64,000 nt of DNA from assembly GCF_019801465.1 (NCBI RefSeq), contig NZ_JAHVJA010000001.1:186001-250000 (forward strand), given 5' to 3'. This DNA comes from Leisingera daeponensis. Its GTDB lineage: Bacteria > Pseudomonadota > Alphaproteobacteria > Rhodobacterales > Rhodobacteraceae. Every line of letters starts with the position of its first letter. The first letter of the stretch is position 1. A program made the position numbers and the translations under genes. Positions 1-8,891 of the stretch are shown here, one piece after another. The notes under the pieces are model-generated. The model was given only the letters and a program-made list of their open reading frames with translations. It did not search any database and was not told the origin of the DNA.

Positions 1-23
1 GGCCCCCGGCACAGTCTCAGCTC

Positions 24-2831
24 ATGACATCCGGCCTGACGATCACCCGCATTCCCCGCCCTTATGACCCGGACCTGGGCGCCGAGGCGCGCGCCCAGGT
101 GCCGGGGCTGTCCGGCGATCAGGCGGCACTGGTGGCGGGCGCCTGCGGCTCCAGCCCCTACCTGAAGGAACTCACCGCACGCGAGGCGGACTGGCTGCCG
201 GAGGCGCTGCACGATCCTGACGCGGCACTGCAGCAGGTTTTCGCGGAGTGCCGCCGCCTGGAGGCAGCACAGCTGAAGCCCGGATTGCGGCAGGCCAAGC
301 GGAGGCTGGCGCTGCTGACCGCGCTCTGCGACCTCTCGGGCGGCTGGAGCCTGGAGCAGGTGACCGGGGCGCTGACCGATTTCGGGGCGCTGTGCGCCGA
401 TGTGGCCATCAAGGCGGAAATCGCCAGTCTGATCCGCCGAAAAAAGCTGCCGGGCCTGACCGAGGATGACGCGGAGACTGCGGGCGGACTCACCATCCTG
501 GCGATGGGCAAGATGGGCGCGCATGAGCTGAACTACAGCTCCGACATCGACCTCATCTGCCTGTTCGACGAAACCCGCTTTGACCCGGATGACTTCTACG
601 AGGCGCGCCAGGGCATGGTGCGCGCGACCAAGAACATGTGCGCAGCGCTCAGCGACCGGACCGGCGACGGCTATGTGTTCCGCACCGACCTGCGGCTGCG
701 CCCGGACCCGGCGGTGACCCCCGTCTGCCTGGCGATGGAAGCGGCGGAGCGGTATTACGAAAGCCTGGGCCGCACCTGGGAGCGCGCGGCCTATATCAAG
801 GCGTGCCCCTGCGCCGGCGACATCGGCGCGGGGGAGCGGTTCCTGAACACGCTGCGCCCTTTCGTCTGGCGGCGGCATCTGGACTTCGCCGCGATCCAGG
901 ACGCCCATGACATCCGCCTGCGCATCCGCGAGAACAAGGGCACCGGCGGCGCCCTGCAGGTGCCGGGCCACGATATGAAGCTGGGCCGCGGCGGCATCCG
1001 CGAGATTGAGTTCTTCACCCAGACCCGCCAGCTGATCGCGGGCGGGCGCGACGAGAGCCTGCGCCTGCGTGGCACTGTCGAGGGGCTGGCGGCGCTGGCC
1101 GGCAAGGGCTGGGTGCCACCGGAGGTGGCCGAAACGCTCAGCGCGCACTACCGCGCCCACCGCGAGGTGGAGCACCGTATCCAGATGGTGCATGACGCCC
1201 AGACCCATAGGATGCCGAAATCCGAAGACGGCATCGCCCGTATTGCCTGCCTGATGGACCGCGGCCCGGGCGAGCTGCAGTCCGAAATCAGGGCCCGCCT
1301 GGAGGAGGTTCACGAACTGACCGAGGGCTTCTTCTCTCCCGGTGCCGCTCCGGCTCCGGCGCCATTGCCGGAGGAAACCGCCGAACTGGATGGCGCCATA
1401 ATTGCCCGCTGGCCGACCTATCCGGCGCTGCGCTCGTCGCGCGGCGCCCGCATCTTCGAAGGGCTGAAGCCTGAGCTTTTGTCCCGCGTTGCCAAGACCG
1501 CCAAACCGGCGGAAACCCTGCTGGCGCTGGATGGGTTCCTGGCCGGTCTGCCCGCCGGTGTTCAGCTTTTCTCCTTGTTCGGCGCGAACCCCCAGCTGGT
1601 CGACCTGCTGATCGACATCGCCGGCACCTCGCGCGAACTGGCCAGTTTCCTGTCGCGGAACTCAAGCGTCTTTGATGCGGTGATCGGCGGCTCTTTCTTT
1701 GACCCCTGGCCGGGAACGGACCGGCTGCGGGCAGAATTGAAAGCGCGGCTGGAACAGGAACAGGATTATGAATCCCGGCTCGACGCCACCCGCCGCTGGT
1801 GCAAGGAATGGCACTTCCGCATCGGCGTGCATCACCTGCGCGGGCTAATCGACGGCCATCAGGCCGGCGCCCAGTATGCGGAACTGGCGGAAGTGGTGAT
1901 TGCAGAAATCGTGCCGGAAGTGGTGGCGCATTTCTCCGCGAAACACGGGCCGCCGCCGGGACGCGGCGCGGCGGTCCTGGCGATGGGCTCGATGGGGGCA
2001 GGGCAGATCAACTCGCAGTCCGACCTCGACGTGATCGTGATCTACGACCCCGAGGGGGTGGAAATGTCCGACGGCAAGCGCCCGCTGGCCACGCGCCCCT
2101 ATTTCGCGCGCCTGACCCAGGCCTTTGTCACCGCGCTGTCGGCGCCGATGGCACAGGGCCGTCTCTATGAGGTCGACATGCGCCTGCGGCCCTCCGGCAC
2201 GCAGGGCCCTGTTGCGGTCAGCCTGGCGGGCTTCACGCTCTACCAGCAGAACGAGGCCTGGGTCTGGGAGCACCTGGCCCTCACCCGCGCCCGCACCATC
2301 GCAGGCGATGAAGGCCTGATGGCGGAGATTGAGGCGTTCCGCGCAGGCTTCCTGTCGGAGCCGCGCGAGCGGGGCAAGGTCCTGCGCGAGGTGGCGCAGA
2401 TGCGCGAGCGGCTGGCGGCTGCCAAAGCGCCCGCGGGCGTCTTTGACGCCAAGAATGGTGGCGGCCGGATGATGGACATTGAACTGCTGTCGCAGGCCGG
2501 CGCGCTGACCTCCGGTTCCGCCGCCCGCGATGTGGCCTCGGGCCTTGCGGGCGCTGTCGCTGCAGGGTGGCTGAATGACGCGGATGCAGAATACCTCTCT
2601 GCCGCTTACCGGTTATTCTGGTCGGTGCAATGCGCAGCGCGGCTGCTCTCCGGAAAGGCCATTGAGGCCGGCACCATCGGGGAAGGCGGGGCGCAGTTTC
2701 TCTGCCGCACCACCGGCTATGCCCGGCTGGAAACGCTGGAGCAGGAGCTGCTGGACCGCTACGGCCGCTGCGCAGCGCTGATAAACGAAACCGTGGAAAG
2801 GGAAGCGGCGGATGAAAAAGGGCAGCACTGA
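24..2831 (+). CDS. glnE: Bifunctional glutamine synthetase adenylyltransferase/deadenylyltransferase
   Basis: The 935-residue protein has the two nucleotidyltransferase domains of GlnE: one near residues 159-182 (GKMGAHELNYSSDIDL) and one near 652-675 (GSMGAGQINSQSDLDV), each with the metal-binding DxD pattern, separated by helical regulatory regions. In this family the two halves remove and add AMP on a tyrosine of glutamine synthetase in response to PII and glutamine, so the protein sets cytoplasmic nitrogen assimilation. The length is normal for the family. The ATG at 24 is used; the upstream region is cut by the window edge, so an earlier start cannot be excluded. The next gene overlaps its 3' end by 20 nt, suggesting coupled translation. 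Confidence 0.96.
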   Translation: MTSGLTITRIPRPYDPDLGAEARAQVPGLSGDQAALVAGACGSSPYLKELTAREADWLPEALHDPDAALQQVFAECRRLEAAQLKPGLRQAKRRLALLTALCDLSGGWSLEQVTGALTDFGALCADVAIKAEIASLIRRKKLPGLTEDDAETAGGLTILAMGKMGAHELNYSSDIDLICLFDETRFDPDDFYEARQGMVRATKNMCAALSDRTGDGYVFRTDLRLRPDPAVTPVCLAMEAAERYYESLGRTWERAAYIKACPCAGDIGAGERFLNTLRPFVWRRHLDFAAIQDAHDIRLRIRENKGTGGALQVPGHDMKLGRGGIREIEFFTQTRQLIAGGRDESLRLRGTVEGLAALAGKGWVPPEVAETLSAHYRAHREVEHRIQMVHDAQTHRMPKSEDGIARIACLMDRGPGELQSEIRARLEEVHELTEGFFSPGAAPAPAPLPEETAELDGAIIARWPTYPALRSSRGARIFEGLKPELLSRVAKTAKPAETLLALDGFLAGLPAGVQLFSLFGANPQLVDLLIDIAGTSRELASFLSRNSSVFDAVIGGSFFDPWPGTDRLRAELKARLEQEQDYESRLDATRRWCKEWHFRIGVHHLRGLIDGHQAGAQYAELAEVVIAEIVPEVVAHFSAKHGPPPGRGAAVLAMGSMGAGQINSQSDLDVIVIYDPEGVEMSDGKRPLATRPYFARLTQAFVTALSAPMAQGRLYEVDMRLRPSGTQGPVAVSLAGFTLYQQNEAWVWEHLALTRARTIAGDEGLMAEIEAFRAGFLSEPRERGKVLREVAQMRERLAAAKAPAGVFDAKNGGGRMMDIELLSQAGALTSGSAARDVASGLAGAVAAGWLNDADAEYLSAAYRLFWSVQCAARLLSGKAIEAGTIGEGGAQFLCRTTGYARLETLEQELLDRYGRCAALINETVEREAADEKGQH

Positions 2832-3084
2832 ACACGACCCGCGCGGTCTGATCTACGAAGCCTACCGGATCGAGGGCATCACCGATGCCCAGTGCCGCAG
2901 CATTTTCTTCGACTGGGCGCTGGGCATGGACGCCGCCCGCGACAGCCGCACCGACATTCAGGCGCTGCTGGAGCTCTACGGCAACGGCCAGCCGGAGCAT
3001 CCGATGACTGCGGTGCTGCGCGACGGTCTGACAGGCGCGGAAAAGCCCCGCCGCCGCGGCGGCTGGCGCTCGCGCGACCGCTGA
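2812..3084 (+). CDS. Small conserved hypothetical protein coupled to glnE
   Basis: A 90-residue, soluble, mixed-charge protein whose start overlaps the end of glnE by 20 nt. It has no signal peptide or membrane segment and ends in an Arg-rich tail. I do not recognise a named domain. The overlap with glnE and the codon use (strong GC at third positions) support real expression. Inference only: it may be a small accessory of nitrogen regulation, or simply co-transcribed. Confidence 0.75.
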   Translation: MKKGSTEHDPRGLIYEAYRIEGITDAQCRSIFFDWALGMDAARDSRTDIQALLELYGNGQPEHPMTAVLRDGLTGAEKPRRRGGWRSRDR

Positions 3085-3145
3085 GACGCCACAGGCAAGC
3101 AGAGCACCGCCGGGCGCCGTCGGCCAGCCGCCGCCGGCGCTTGTT

Positions 3146-4276
3146 TCAGCGGTTCAGAGTTTCCACGGACAGGATCGTCGGCAGGTGCCGGGCGATCTCG
3201 CACCAGCTTTGGCCTTCGTCGAAGCTCGCGAAGACAGAGCCCGTATTGGTTCCGAAATAGACCCCTGCCGAGGCATCGGTGGCCATGGCCTGGCGCAGCA
3301 CGGTGAAGAAACATGCCCCCTGCGGCAGCCCGTCCCGCATGGCCTGCCAGGTTCTGCCGCCATCGGCCGACTTCCAGACCGCCGCTGACGCATCCGGCGG
3401 AAACCGCCCGTCGGCGTCGCCGTTCAGCGGCAGCACCCAGACCGTATCCGGGTCGTCAGGATGCACCGCGATCGGGAAGCCGAAGGTGGAGGGCAGCCCG
3501 GCAGTAATGTCACTCCAGGTGCGGCCGCCATCGCTGCTGCGGTAGGTGCCATGGTGGTTCTGCTGGTAGAGCAGATCACCGGGGCCGCGCTGCATGTTGT
3601 GAACGCAATGGCCGGTTTCGCCGTTCCGCGGCGCGGCAGGGTGATGGTGCTCGGTGCAGACCGTGTCATTGGACAGACGGTTGCGCCGCTCCCAGCTTTT
3701 CCCGCCGTCCTCCGTGGCAAAGACCCCCGCGGCGGATATTCCCAGCCACAGCTTGTCCGCATTCTCGGGATCGCTCAGCAGCGTGTGCAGAACCAGCCCG
3801 GCCGCGCCGGGGTTCCAGCTTTCGCGCGACGGATGGCCGTCGAGCGCGGCATTTCTATTCCATGTCCTGCCGGCGTCGCTGCTGGACAGAAGCGCAGCCG
3901 GTTTGGCGCCGGCATACAGAACGCCATGCGCATAGTGCAGCGACCACACGGATGTGAGATCCCCGAAAGGGACCTCAACGGGTTCCCAGTTGAAGAAGGC
4001 CGCGGTTTCCGGATCCGACGCCGCCCATTCATCAATTTGGCCGTTCGACAGCTTGCTGAGCTCCCAGGTCTCACCATCGGCGGAGCGCCAGACCCCCGCA
4101 CCGGGCCAGTCGCCTCCGCCGCCCGCCCACAGCATGCCGCTGCCGGCGTCGCCGATGACATGATTGATGCACCATCCGTCACAGTGCGGCCCGGAGACGG
4201 ACCAGCTCCTGCCGTTCGAAGACAGCACAAAGGCGCCCTTTGTCGTGCCGAGAAGAAGTGTCGCGGAGTCTGTCAT
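3146..4276 (-). CDS. BNR/sialidase-type beta-propeller protein
   Basis: The 376-residue product carries repeated Asp-box motifs (SxDxGxxW type): SSDAGRTW, TEDGGKSW, SSDGGRTW, SADGGRTW and SFDEGQSW. These mark the blades of a beta-propeller, as in sialidases, photosystem assembly factor Ycf48 and many WD40/YVTN/BNR-like proteins. No sialidase catalytic set is evident, so an enzymatic role is not claimed. The start chosen is the ATG at 4276, giving MTDSATLLLGTTKG, which begins directly at the first blade; an upstream in-frame start at 4393 would add a low-complexity Ala/Pro leader. It is convergent with the glnE pair and divergent from the lipoprotein at 4521. Confidence 0.85.
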   Translation of the reverse strand: MTDSATLLLGTTKGAFVLSSNGRSWSVSGPHCDGWCINHVIGDAGSGMLWAGGGGDWPGAGVWRSADGETWELSKLSNGQIDEWAASDPETAAFFNWEPVEVPFGDLTSVWSLHYAHGVLYAGAKPAALLSSSDAGRTWNRNAALDGHPSRESWNPGAAGLVLHTLLSDPENADKLWLGISAAGVFATEDGGKSWERRNRLSNDTVCTEHHHPAAPRNGETGHCVHNMQRGPGDLLYQQNHHGTYRSSDGGRTWSDITAGLPSTFGFPIAVHPDDPDTVWVLPLNGDADGRFPPDASAAVWKSADGGRTWQAMRDGLPQGACFFTVLRQAMATDASAGVYFGTNTGSVFASFDEGQSWCEIARHLPTILSVETLNR

Positions 4277-4520
4277 GATTGCCCCCGGCCCTGAGCATAA
4301 CACAGGTCCGGCCGATGCCGAACCGGTGGCGGCTGCTGGACGCGCACCGGGTGCCGGCCCTGCCGCCGCAGACAGTAAACGGAGCGTCAACATTCGTTAA
4401 TTTTTCGCTAAATTGGACGCAAAATGTCCCATTTCTGCCTGCATTGACCGGCACCTTGCCATGGACAGCGCCCTTCGGACCCTCACCCGGCGGTGCTGAC
4501 CAACGGCGAGGATCTGACCT

Positions 4521-5189
4521 ATGAAGTTTTTCCGCAGAATTGCTCTTGTTGCCCTGGGGCTGACGGTTTCCGCTTGCGCAACGGTGGACGTGCCGTCCCG
4601 CAACCTGCCATTCGAGCCGGTGCCAGACGCCGCCATCCGCGTGCCTGACGGCTATGAAGCGCTGCCGCAGACGGACCCGCTGCCTGCATTGCGGATCAGC
4701 CGTGTCGCCGTCACCGTGCCGCGCAGCCTCAAGGTCTCGGAATCCAACAGCTACCTGCCCAAGGGAGACATCGTCTGGCGCGAGGACCCCCATGGCGACC
4801 GCTATGCCCAGGTGCAGGCAATCGTGCAGGCTGCGATGGAGCAGGGCAGCGCCGGGCTGGACGGGCAGATCGGGGCGCATCTCAGCGTCGAGGTGCAGCG
4901 TTTCCACGCACTGACGCAAAAGGCGCGCTATACCACCGGCGGCATTCACGCCATCACCTTCAAGATGCGGCTGACCGATCCCGTCACCGGCGCGCTTCTG
5001 CGGCCTGAAAAGGTGATCGAGGCCGATCTCAAGGCCTTTGGCGGCGCCCGCGCTCTGGAAGCCATGGCGCGCGGCCAGACCCAGAAAGTGCGCATCACCG
5101 GCCATCTCGCCAGTGTGATCCGTCAGGAGCTGACCAAGCCCGGCAGCTACAAGAACCCCCGCCTAGGCCTGCTGCAGGCGCTGCAGTAA
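4521..5189 (+). CDS. Putative lipoprotein of unknown function
   Basis: The 222-residue protein begins with a lipoprotein signal: two Arg after MKFF, a hydrophobic stretch, and lipobox VSAC with Cys at residue 19, so it should be lipid-anchored at the membrane, facing the periplasm. The mature part has no motif I can name and includes phrases such as VIEADLKAFGG and GHLASVIRQEL that look like a folded alpha/beta domain. The upstream gap (4277-4520) is relatively AT-rich around 4390-4420 and contains the divergent promoters for this gene and the BNR gene. Function unknown. Confidence 0.85.
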   Translation: MKFFRRIALVALGLTVSACATVDVPSRNLPFEPVPDAAIRVPDGYEALPQTDPLPALRISRVAVTVPRSLKVSESNSYLPKGDIVWREDPHGDRYAQVQAIVQAAMEQGSAGLDGQIGAHLSVEVQRFHALTQKARYTTGGIHAITFKMRLTDPVTGALLRPEKVIEADLKAFGGARALEAMARGQTQKVRITGHLASVIRQELTKPGSYKNPRLGLLQALQ

Positions 5190-5272
5190 AGGCGGCTGCA
5201 AGCGCGAAAGTTCTGAGGAGAGGGGCCACGCGGCCCCTTTTCCTGTTCCGGGCTAACGGATAAGAGGAAGCC

Positions 5273-6487
5273 ATGACAGCCTCCCCAGATGCGCTCCAGC
5301 GCCCCCGCGTGAAAATGAAGCCCAAGTCGAACGCCCGCGCCATCCGGCACGGGTTTCCCTGGGTCTATGCCAACGAACTGGTGACCGACCGGCGCACCCG
5401 CAAGCTGGCGCCCGGCACCCTGGCGGTGCTGGAGGATGAGGCGCAGCGCCCGCTGGGGCTGGTCTCGGTCAATCCGGACAGCAAGATCATCGCCCGGATG
5501 CTCGACCGCGACCCGGACGCGGTGATCGATCAGGCCTGGTTCGCAGCGCGTCTGTCCCGTGCGCTGGAGATGCGAGAACGGCTGTACGATGCGCCTTTCT
5601 ACCGGCTGGTGCATGCCGAATCCGACGGCCTGCCGGGCGTGGTGATCGACCGGTTCGGCGCGGCCTGCGTGGTGCAGCCCAACGCGGCCTGGGCGGAAGT
5701 GCACCTGGACATGCTCACGGCGGCTCTCGCTGAGGTGACCGGCGCAGAGGTGATCCTGAAGAACGCTTCCGGCCGCACCCGCGGCCTGGAAGGGCTGGAC
5801 GATATGAACCAGACCCTGCTGGGCGAGGCCCCCTGCGCACCGGTGCCGGTTGTGATGAACGGCGCCACCTATATGGCAGACCTCACAGGCGGCCAGAAAA
5901 CCGGCCTGTTTTTCGATCAGCGCGAAAACCACGCCTTTGCCGCGCGGCTGACCGCACCCGGCGCCAGGGTGCTGGACGTGTTCTCTCACGTCGGCGGCTT
6001 TGGCCTTGCGATGCTGGCGGGCGGGGCCGGGCAGGCCACCTGCGTTGACGGTTCCGCCGCCGCGCTGGAACTGGCCGCCCAAGGCGCCGAGGCTGCCGGG
6101 TTCAAGGACAAGTTCACAGCCCGTCAGGGCGATGCCTTCGACGTGCTGGCCGCGCTGGGTGAGGAGGGTGAAAGCTTCGATGTGGTGATTTGCGACCCGC
6201 CCGCCTTCGCCCCCTCGAAACAGGCGCTGGAGGCCGGCCTGCGCGCCTATGAACGCGTCGCCAAACTGGCCGCGCCGCTGGTGAAACCCGGCGGCTATCT
6301 CGGCCTCTGCTCCTGTTCGCATGCGGCGGATCTTGCGAAATTCCGCAATGCCTCGGCCCGCGGCATCGGCAAGGCGGGCCGCCGCGGCGCGCTGATCCAC
6401 ACCGGCTACGCCGGCCCCGACCACCCGCAGCTGCCGCAGCTGGCCGAAAGCGGCTACCTGAAGGCCGTGTTCTTCCGGCTGGACTGA
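5273..6487 (+). CDS. Class I SAM-dependent rRNA methyltransferase, RlmI family
   Basis: The 404-residue protein has an N-terminal PUA-like RNA-binding region (about residues 14-90, with GFPWVYANEL) and a Rossmann methyltransferase domain with motif I VLDVFSHVGGFG and motif IV CDPPAFAPSK. This is the layout of RlmI, which makes 5-methylcytosine in 23S rRNA; exact target is inferred from the family. A ribosome binding site (AGAGGAA) precedes the ATG. The PIN-domain gene starts 5 nt after its stop, so the two are almost certainly co-translated. Confidence 0.9.
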   Translation: MTASPDALQRPRVKMKPKSNARAIRHGFPWVYANELVTDRRTRKLAPGTLAVLEDEAQRPLGLVSVNPDSKIIARMLDRDPDAVIDQAWFAARLSRALEMRERLYDAPFYRLVHAESDGLPGVVIDRFGAACVVQPNAAWAEVHLDMLTAALAEVTGAEVILKNASGRTRGLEGLDDMNQTLLGEAPCAPVPVVMNGATYMADLTGGQKTGLFFDQRENHAFAARLTAPGARVLDVFSHVGGFGLAMLAGGAGQATCVDGSAAALELAAQGAEAAGFKDKFTARQGDAFDVLAALGEEGESFDVVICDPPAFAPSKQALEAGLRAYERVAKLAAPLVKPGGYLGLCSCSHAADLAKFRNASARGIGKAGRRGALIHTGYAGPDHPQLPQLAESGYLKAVFFRLD

Positions 6488-6492
6488 CGCCG

Positions 6493-7041
6493 GTGAAGCT
6501 GCTGCTGGATACCTGCGTCCTTTATCCGACTGTGATGCGGGAGATGCTGCTGGGCGCCGCCAAGCGGGGCCATTTCACGCCGCTCTGGTCCGCCCGTATC
6601 TTAGGCGAATGGGAGCGCGCGGCGGAGAAACTCGGCCCGGAGGGGGCTGCCCAGGCCAAGGCGGAGATCGCCCTGGTCCGGGCCGGCTGGCCCAAGGCGG
6701 AAGTGCCCCCGTCGCCGGGCATCGAATCCCGCCTCTGGCTGCCCGACAGCGCCGACACCCATGTGCTGGCCGCCGCCATCGCAGGCCACGCCGAAGCTGT
6801 GGTGACGCTCAACAACAAGGACTTTCCGCGCCACACCCTGGCCGAGGAAGGCCTGGACCGCCTGGGCCCGGATGAGCTGCTCTACGGGATCTGGCTGCAG
6901 GACAGCACCGGCATGGAGACGCTGGGGGCAGAGGTTCTGGTCGAAGCCAACCGCCTGTCGGGCGGCAGCTGGGAAATCCGCCCGCTGCTGAAGAAAGCCC
7001 GGCTGCCGCGGCTCGCCAAGGCCCTCTCTTCTTCTTTGTGA
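6493..7041 (+). CDS. PIN-domain protein (RSP_2648-like)
   Basis: The 182-residue protein starts with GTG, giving MKLLLDTCVLYP, the first PIN acidic motif. Further conserved acidic residues occur in the middle (LPDSADTHVLAAAIAGHAEAVVT and NNKDFPRHTL, quoted in part), matching the DxxxxAxA and TxNxxDF motifs of PIN ribonucleases. Unlike VapC toxins it has no antitoxin gene next to it; it lies 5 nt behind an rRNA methyltransferase gene. It may act on RNA as a Mg-dependent nuclease, but target and activity are inferred. Confidence 0.82.
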   Translation: MKLLLDTCVLYPTVMREMLLGAAKRGHFTPLWSARILGEWERAAEKLGPEGAAQAKAEIALVRAGWPKAEVPPSPGIESRLWLPDSADTHVLAAAIAGHAEAVVTLNNKDFPRHTLAEEGLDRLGPDELLYGIWLQDSTGMETLGAEVLVEANRLSGGSWEIRPLLKKARLPRLAKALSSSL

Positions 7042-7053
7042 AAATACTCGGGG
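7035..7053. repeat. Short conserved intergenic motif, copy 1
   Basis: The stretch reads GTGAAAATACTC; its reverse complement, GAGTATTTTC-AC-AAAGA-AGAA, matches the copy at 45531-45549 (GAGTATTTTC-GG-AAAGA-TGAA) in about 17 of 20 positions. Both lie at the 3' end of a gene. Function unknown. Confidence 0.45.
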
Positions 7054-7081
7054 GAGTTAGAGGGGCCGGCCCCTCAACTCC
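7053..7081. terminator. Convergent hairpin between the PIN and M48 genes
   Basis: GGAGTT-(A)-GAGGGGCC pairs with GGCCCCTC-AACTCC, 14 bp with one bulged A and essentially no loop. It sits between two convergent genes and can serve both strands. There is no T-run, so it may be a weak or Rho-assisted terminator. Confidence 0.55.
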
Positions 7082-7090
7082 GCTGCGGCC

Positions 7091-7777
7091 TCAGCCCTTG
7101 GCCCATTTCGCTTCCAGCTGCTCCAGCGCCGCGATGCGCTCTTCGGTCTTGGGGTGGCTCATCAGCCATGCCGGCGCCATGCCGGCGCGCTGCTGGGTCA
7201 GCTCCTCCAGCTTGGCGAACAGGCTCTTTTGCGGCGCCACGCCGATGCCCGCCTTGGTCAGCAGTGCCGCGGCGTATTCGTCAGCCTCATATTCATCGCC
7301 GCGCGACAGCCGTGCCGCCAGCAGCGAGGTCAGCACTCCGGCGATCCACGGCCCGATAAAGGGGATATAGCGGCCCAGGATCATCATCAGCGCGGTGCGC
7401 AGCGCGTTCTGGCCGGAGAAATCAATCATTCGCTTGCGGGCGTGCCCCAGCGCCACATGGCCCAGCTCGTGGGCGATGACGCTGGCCATCTCCTCGGCGC
7501 TGACCTCGCCGTTCTGGTATTTGCGGTAGAACCCGCGGGTGATGAAGATCCGCCCGTCCGGCGCCGCCAGCCCGTTCACCGGGTCGACCTCGTAGATGTG
7601 CACCGGAATACGGGCAATGTTCAGCGCGGCCGCCAGCCGGTCGGTCAGCTGCTTCAGCCTAGGGTCGGCCAGCTCGGTCGAGCGCTGGTCAAGCTCCCGG
7701 TGAGTGCGCCAGATGGAAATCCGGTACATGACAAGGCCATAGGCGATGGCCAGCAGAATGGGCAAAAGGCGCAGCAT
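7091..7777 (-). CDS. M48-family zinc metalloprotease
   Basis: The 228-residue protein has one N-terminal membrane segment (about residues 3-19) and the zinc motif HELGH at 103-107, followed by a downstream Glu in DEYEADEYAA, the third ligand in M48 peptidases. It is much shorter than HtpX (one membrane segment rather than four) and lacks the TPR repeats of BepA/YfgC, so it is a compact membrane-anchored M48 protease. Its likely job is quality control at the membrane; substrate unknown. Confidence 0.9.
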   Translation of the reverse strand: MLRLLPILLAIAYGLVMYRISIWRTHRELDQRSTELADPRLKQLTDRLAAALNIARIPVHIYEVDPVNGLAAPDGRIFITRGFYRKYQNGEVSAEEMASVIAHELGHVALGHARKRMIDFSGQNALRTALMMILGRYIPFIGPWIAGVLTSLLAARLSRGDEYEADEYAAALLTKAGIGVAPQKSLFAKLEELTQQRAGMAPAWLMSHPKTEERIAALEQLEAKWAKG

Positions 7778-7834
7778 GCTTCAGATATGGGCCGGAACGG
7801 GCGGCAGCGCAAGGCGTGCCGCCTGCCCGGAGCT

Positions 7835-8797
7835 TCAGGACGCCAGCCAGTTATAGAGCGGCAGCCCGACGGTGATGTTGAACGGGAAGGTCACCCCCAG
7901 CGACAGCGTCAGGTAGATGCCGGATTCCGCCTTGGGCAGGGCGATCTTCATCGCCGCTGGCACCGCGATGTAGGAGGCCGAGGCCGCCAGCACCATCAAC
8001 AGGAACAGGCTGCCGCTGCCCAGCCCCACGGCCCAGCCGGCGCCATAGGCCAGCAGTGCGCCGGCCACCGGCATTGCCGCGCCGAAGAAGAACAGTCCCG
8101 GCGACAGCATCTCCCGGTTCCTGATCAGGCTGCGGCCCGCCGACAGGCCCATGTCCAGGAGGAACAGGCACAGGATGCCGGTGAAGGGGGTGACGATGAA
8201 CGGGGCAATCAGCTCCATCCCTTTGCCGCCGGTGATCGCGCCGATGGCAAAGGCGCCCAAGAGCAGCACAACAGAGCCATTCGCCAGCAGCTCGCGCCAG
8301 AACCCTTCGGGCCGCTGGCCGTTGCTGCCGGTGCTGTGCGCCAGCCACAGCGCCGACAGGATCGCAGGTACCTCCATCGCCGCGGCCACCGCCACCATAT
8401 AGCCGTCATAGGCGATTCCCGTCAGCTCCAGCAGGCTGGTTGCGGTGACAAAGGTCACGATGGAAATCGAGCCGTAGTGCCCGGCCACGGCGGCCGCGTT
8501 CAGGCAATCAAGCCGGGTCAGCATCCTGAGCAGCGCGAAGGCGATGAAGGGCAGCAGGAACGACAGCGCCACACCGGCCAGGATGGTGGCAAACAGATCC
8601 GGGCTCAGCCCGTGCTCCGCCAGGCTGGCCCCGCCCTTGAAGCCGATCGCCAGCAGCAGATACAGCGACATGAATTTGGCGGCGCCTTCTGGGATCGACA
8701 GGTCGCTTCGGGCAAAGGCGGCAATCAGGCCAAGGGCAAAGAACAGGATCGTTGGCACCAGCAAGCTGCTGGCAAGGGTTTCGAGGGCGGCGGGCAT
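7835..8797 (-). CDS. Sodium-dependent bicarbonate transport family permease (SbtA-like)
   Basis: The 320-residue protein is hydrophobic throughout, with about ten membrane helices in two halves, and fits the SbtA/DUF897 family that takes up bicarbonate with sodium in cyanobacteria. The start at 8797 (MPAALETLASS) is preferred over the upstream ATG at 8836 because GGAGAGACAG stands just before it. It is divergent from the LysR gene at 8892 with a 94-bp shared regulatory region. No SbtB-type PII gene or carboxysome gene is in the window. Bicarbonate as substrate is an inference from the family. Confidence 0.87.
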   Translation of the reverse strand: MPAALETLASSLLVPTILFFALGLIAAFARSDLSIPEGAAKFMSLYLLLAIGFKGGASLAEHGLSPDLFATILAGVALSFLLPFIAFALLRMLTRLDCLNAAAVAGHYGSISIVTFVTATSLLELTGIAYDGYMVAVAAAMEVPAILSALWLAHSTGSNGQRPEGFWRELLANGSVVLLLGAFAIGAITGGKGMELIAPFIVTPFTGILCLFLLDMGLSAGRSLIRNREMLSPGLFFFGAAMPVAGALLAYGAGWAVGLGSGSLFLLMVLAASASYIAVPAAMKIALPKAESGIYLTLSLGVTFPFNITVGLPLYNWLAS

Positions 8798-8843
8798 CTG
8801 TCTCTCCATTCCGGTTCTTGCCCTCATGAATTGCACTGCAGCA

Positions 8844-8865
8844 TAGTTCCAATATATTGTATCTA
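8844..8865. promoter_or_regulatory. Candidate LysR operator between the permease and lysR genes
   Basis: A dyad TAG-N3-CAATATATTG-N3-CTA is centred in the 94-bp divergent gap. The core CAATATATTG is a perfect palindrome in an AT-rich island. Size and placement fit a LysR-type binding site controlling both directions. Confidence 0.5.
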
Positions 8866-8891
8866 ATCTTCACATAGGTTCAGGTTATGTA

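Noticed and set aside
4398-4416. CtrA-like site TTAA-N7-CTAA before the lipoprotein gene
   Set aside because: One half-site deviates from TTAA-N7-TTAA and the surrounding is AT-rich enough to give this by chance.
6493-7041. VapC toxin of a toxin-antitoxin pair
   Set aside because: No small antitoxin gene lies before or after it; the upstream neighbour is a full rRNA methyltransferase.
7154-8866. A 570-codon open frame on the plus strand
   Set aside because: It is antisense to the M48 and SbtA-like genes, which have clear motifs; its product is low-complexity Gln/Arg/His.
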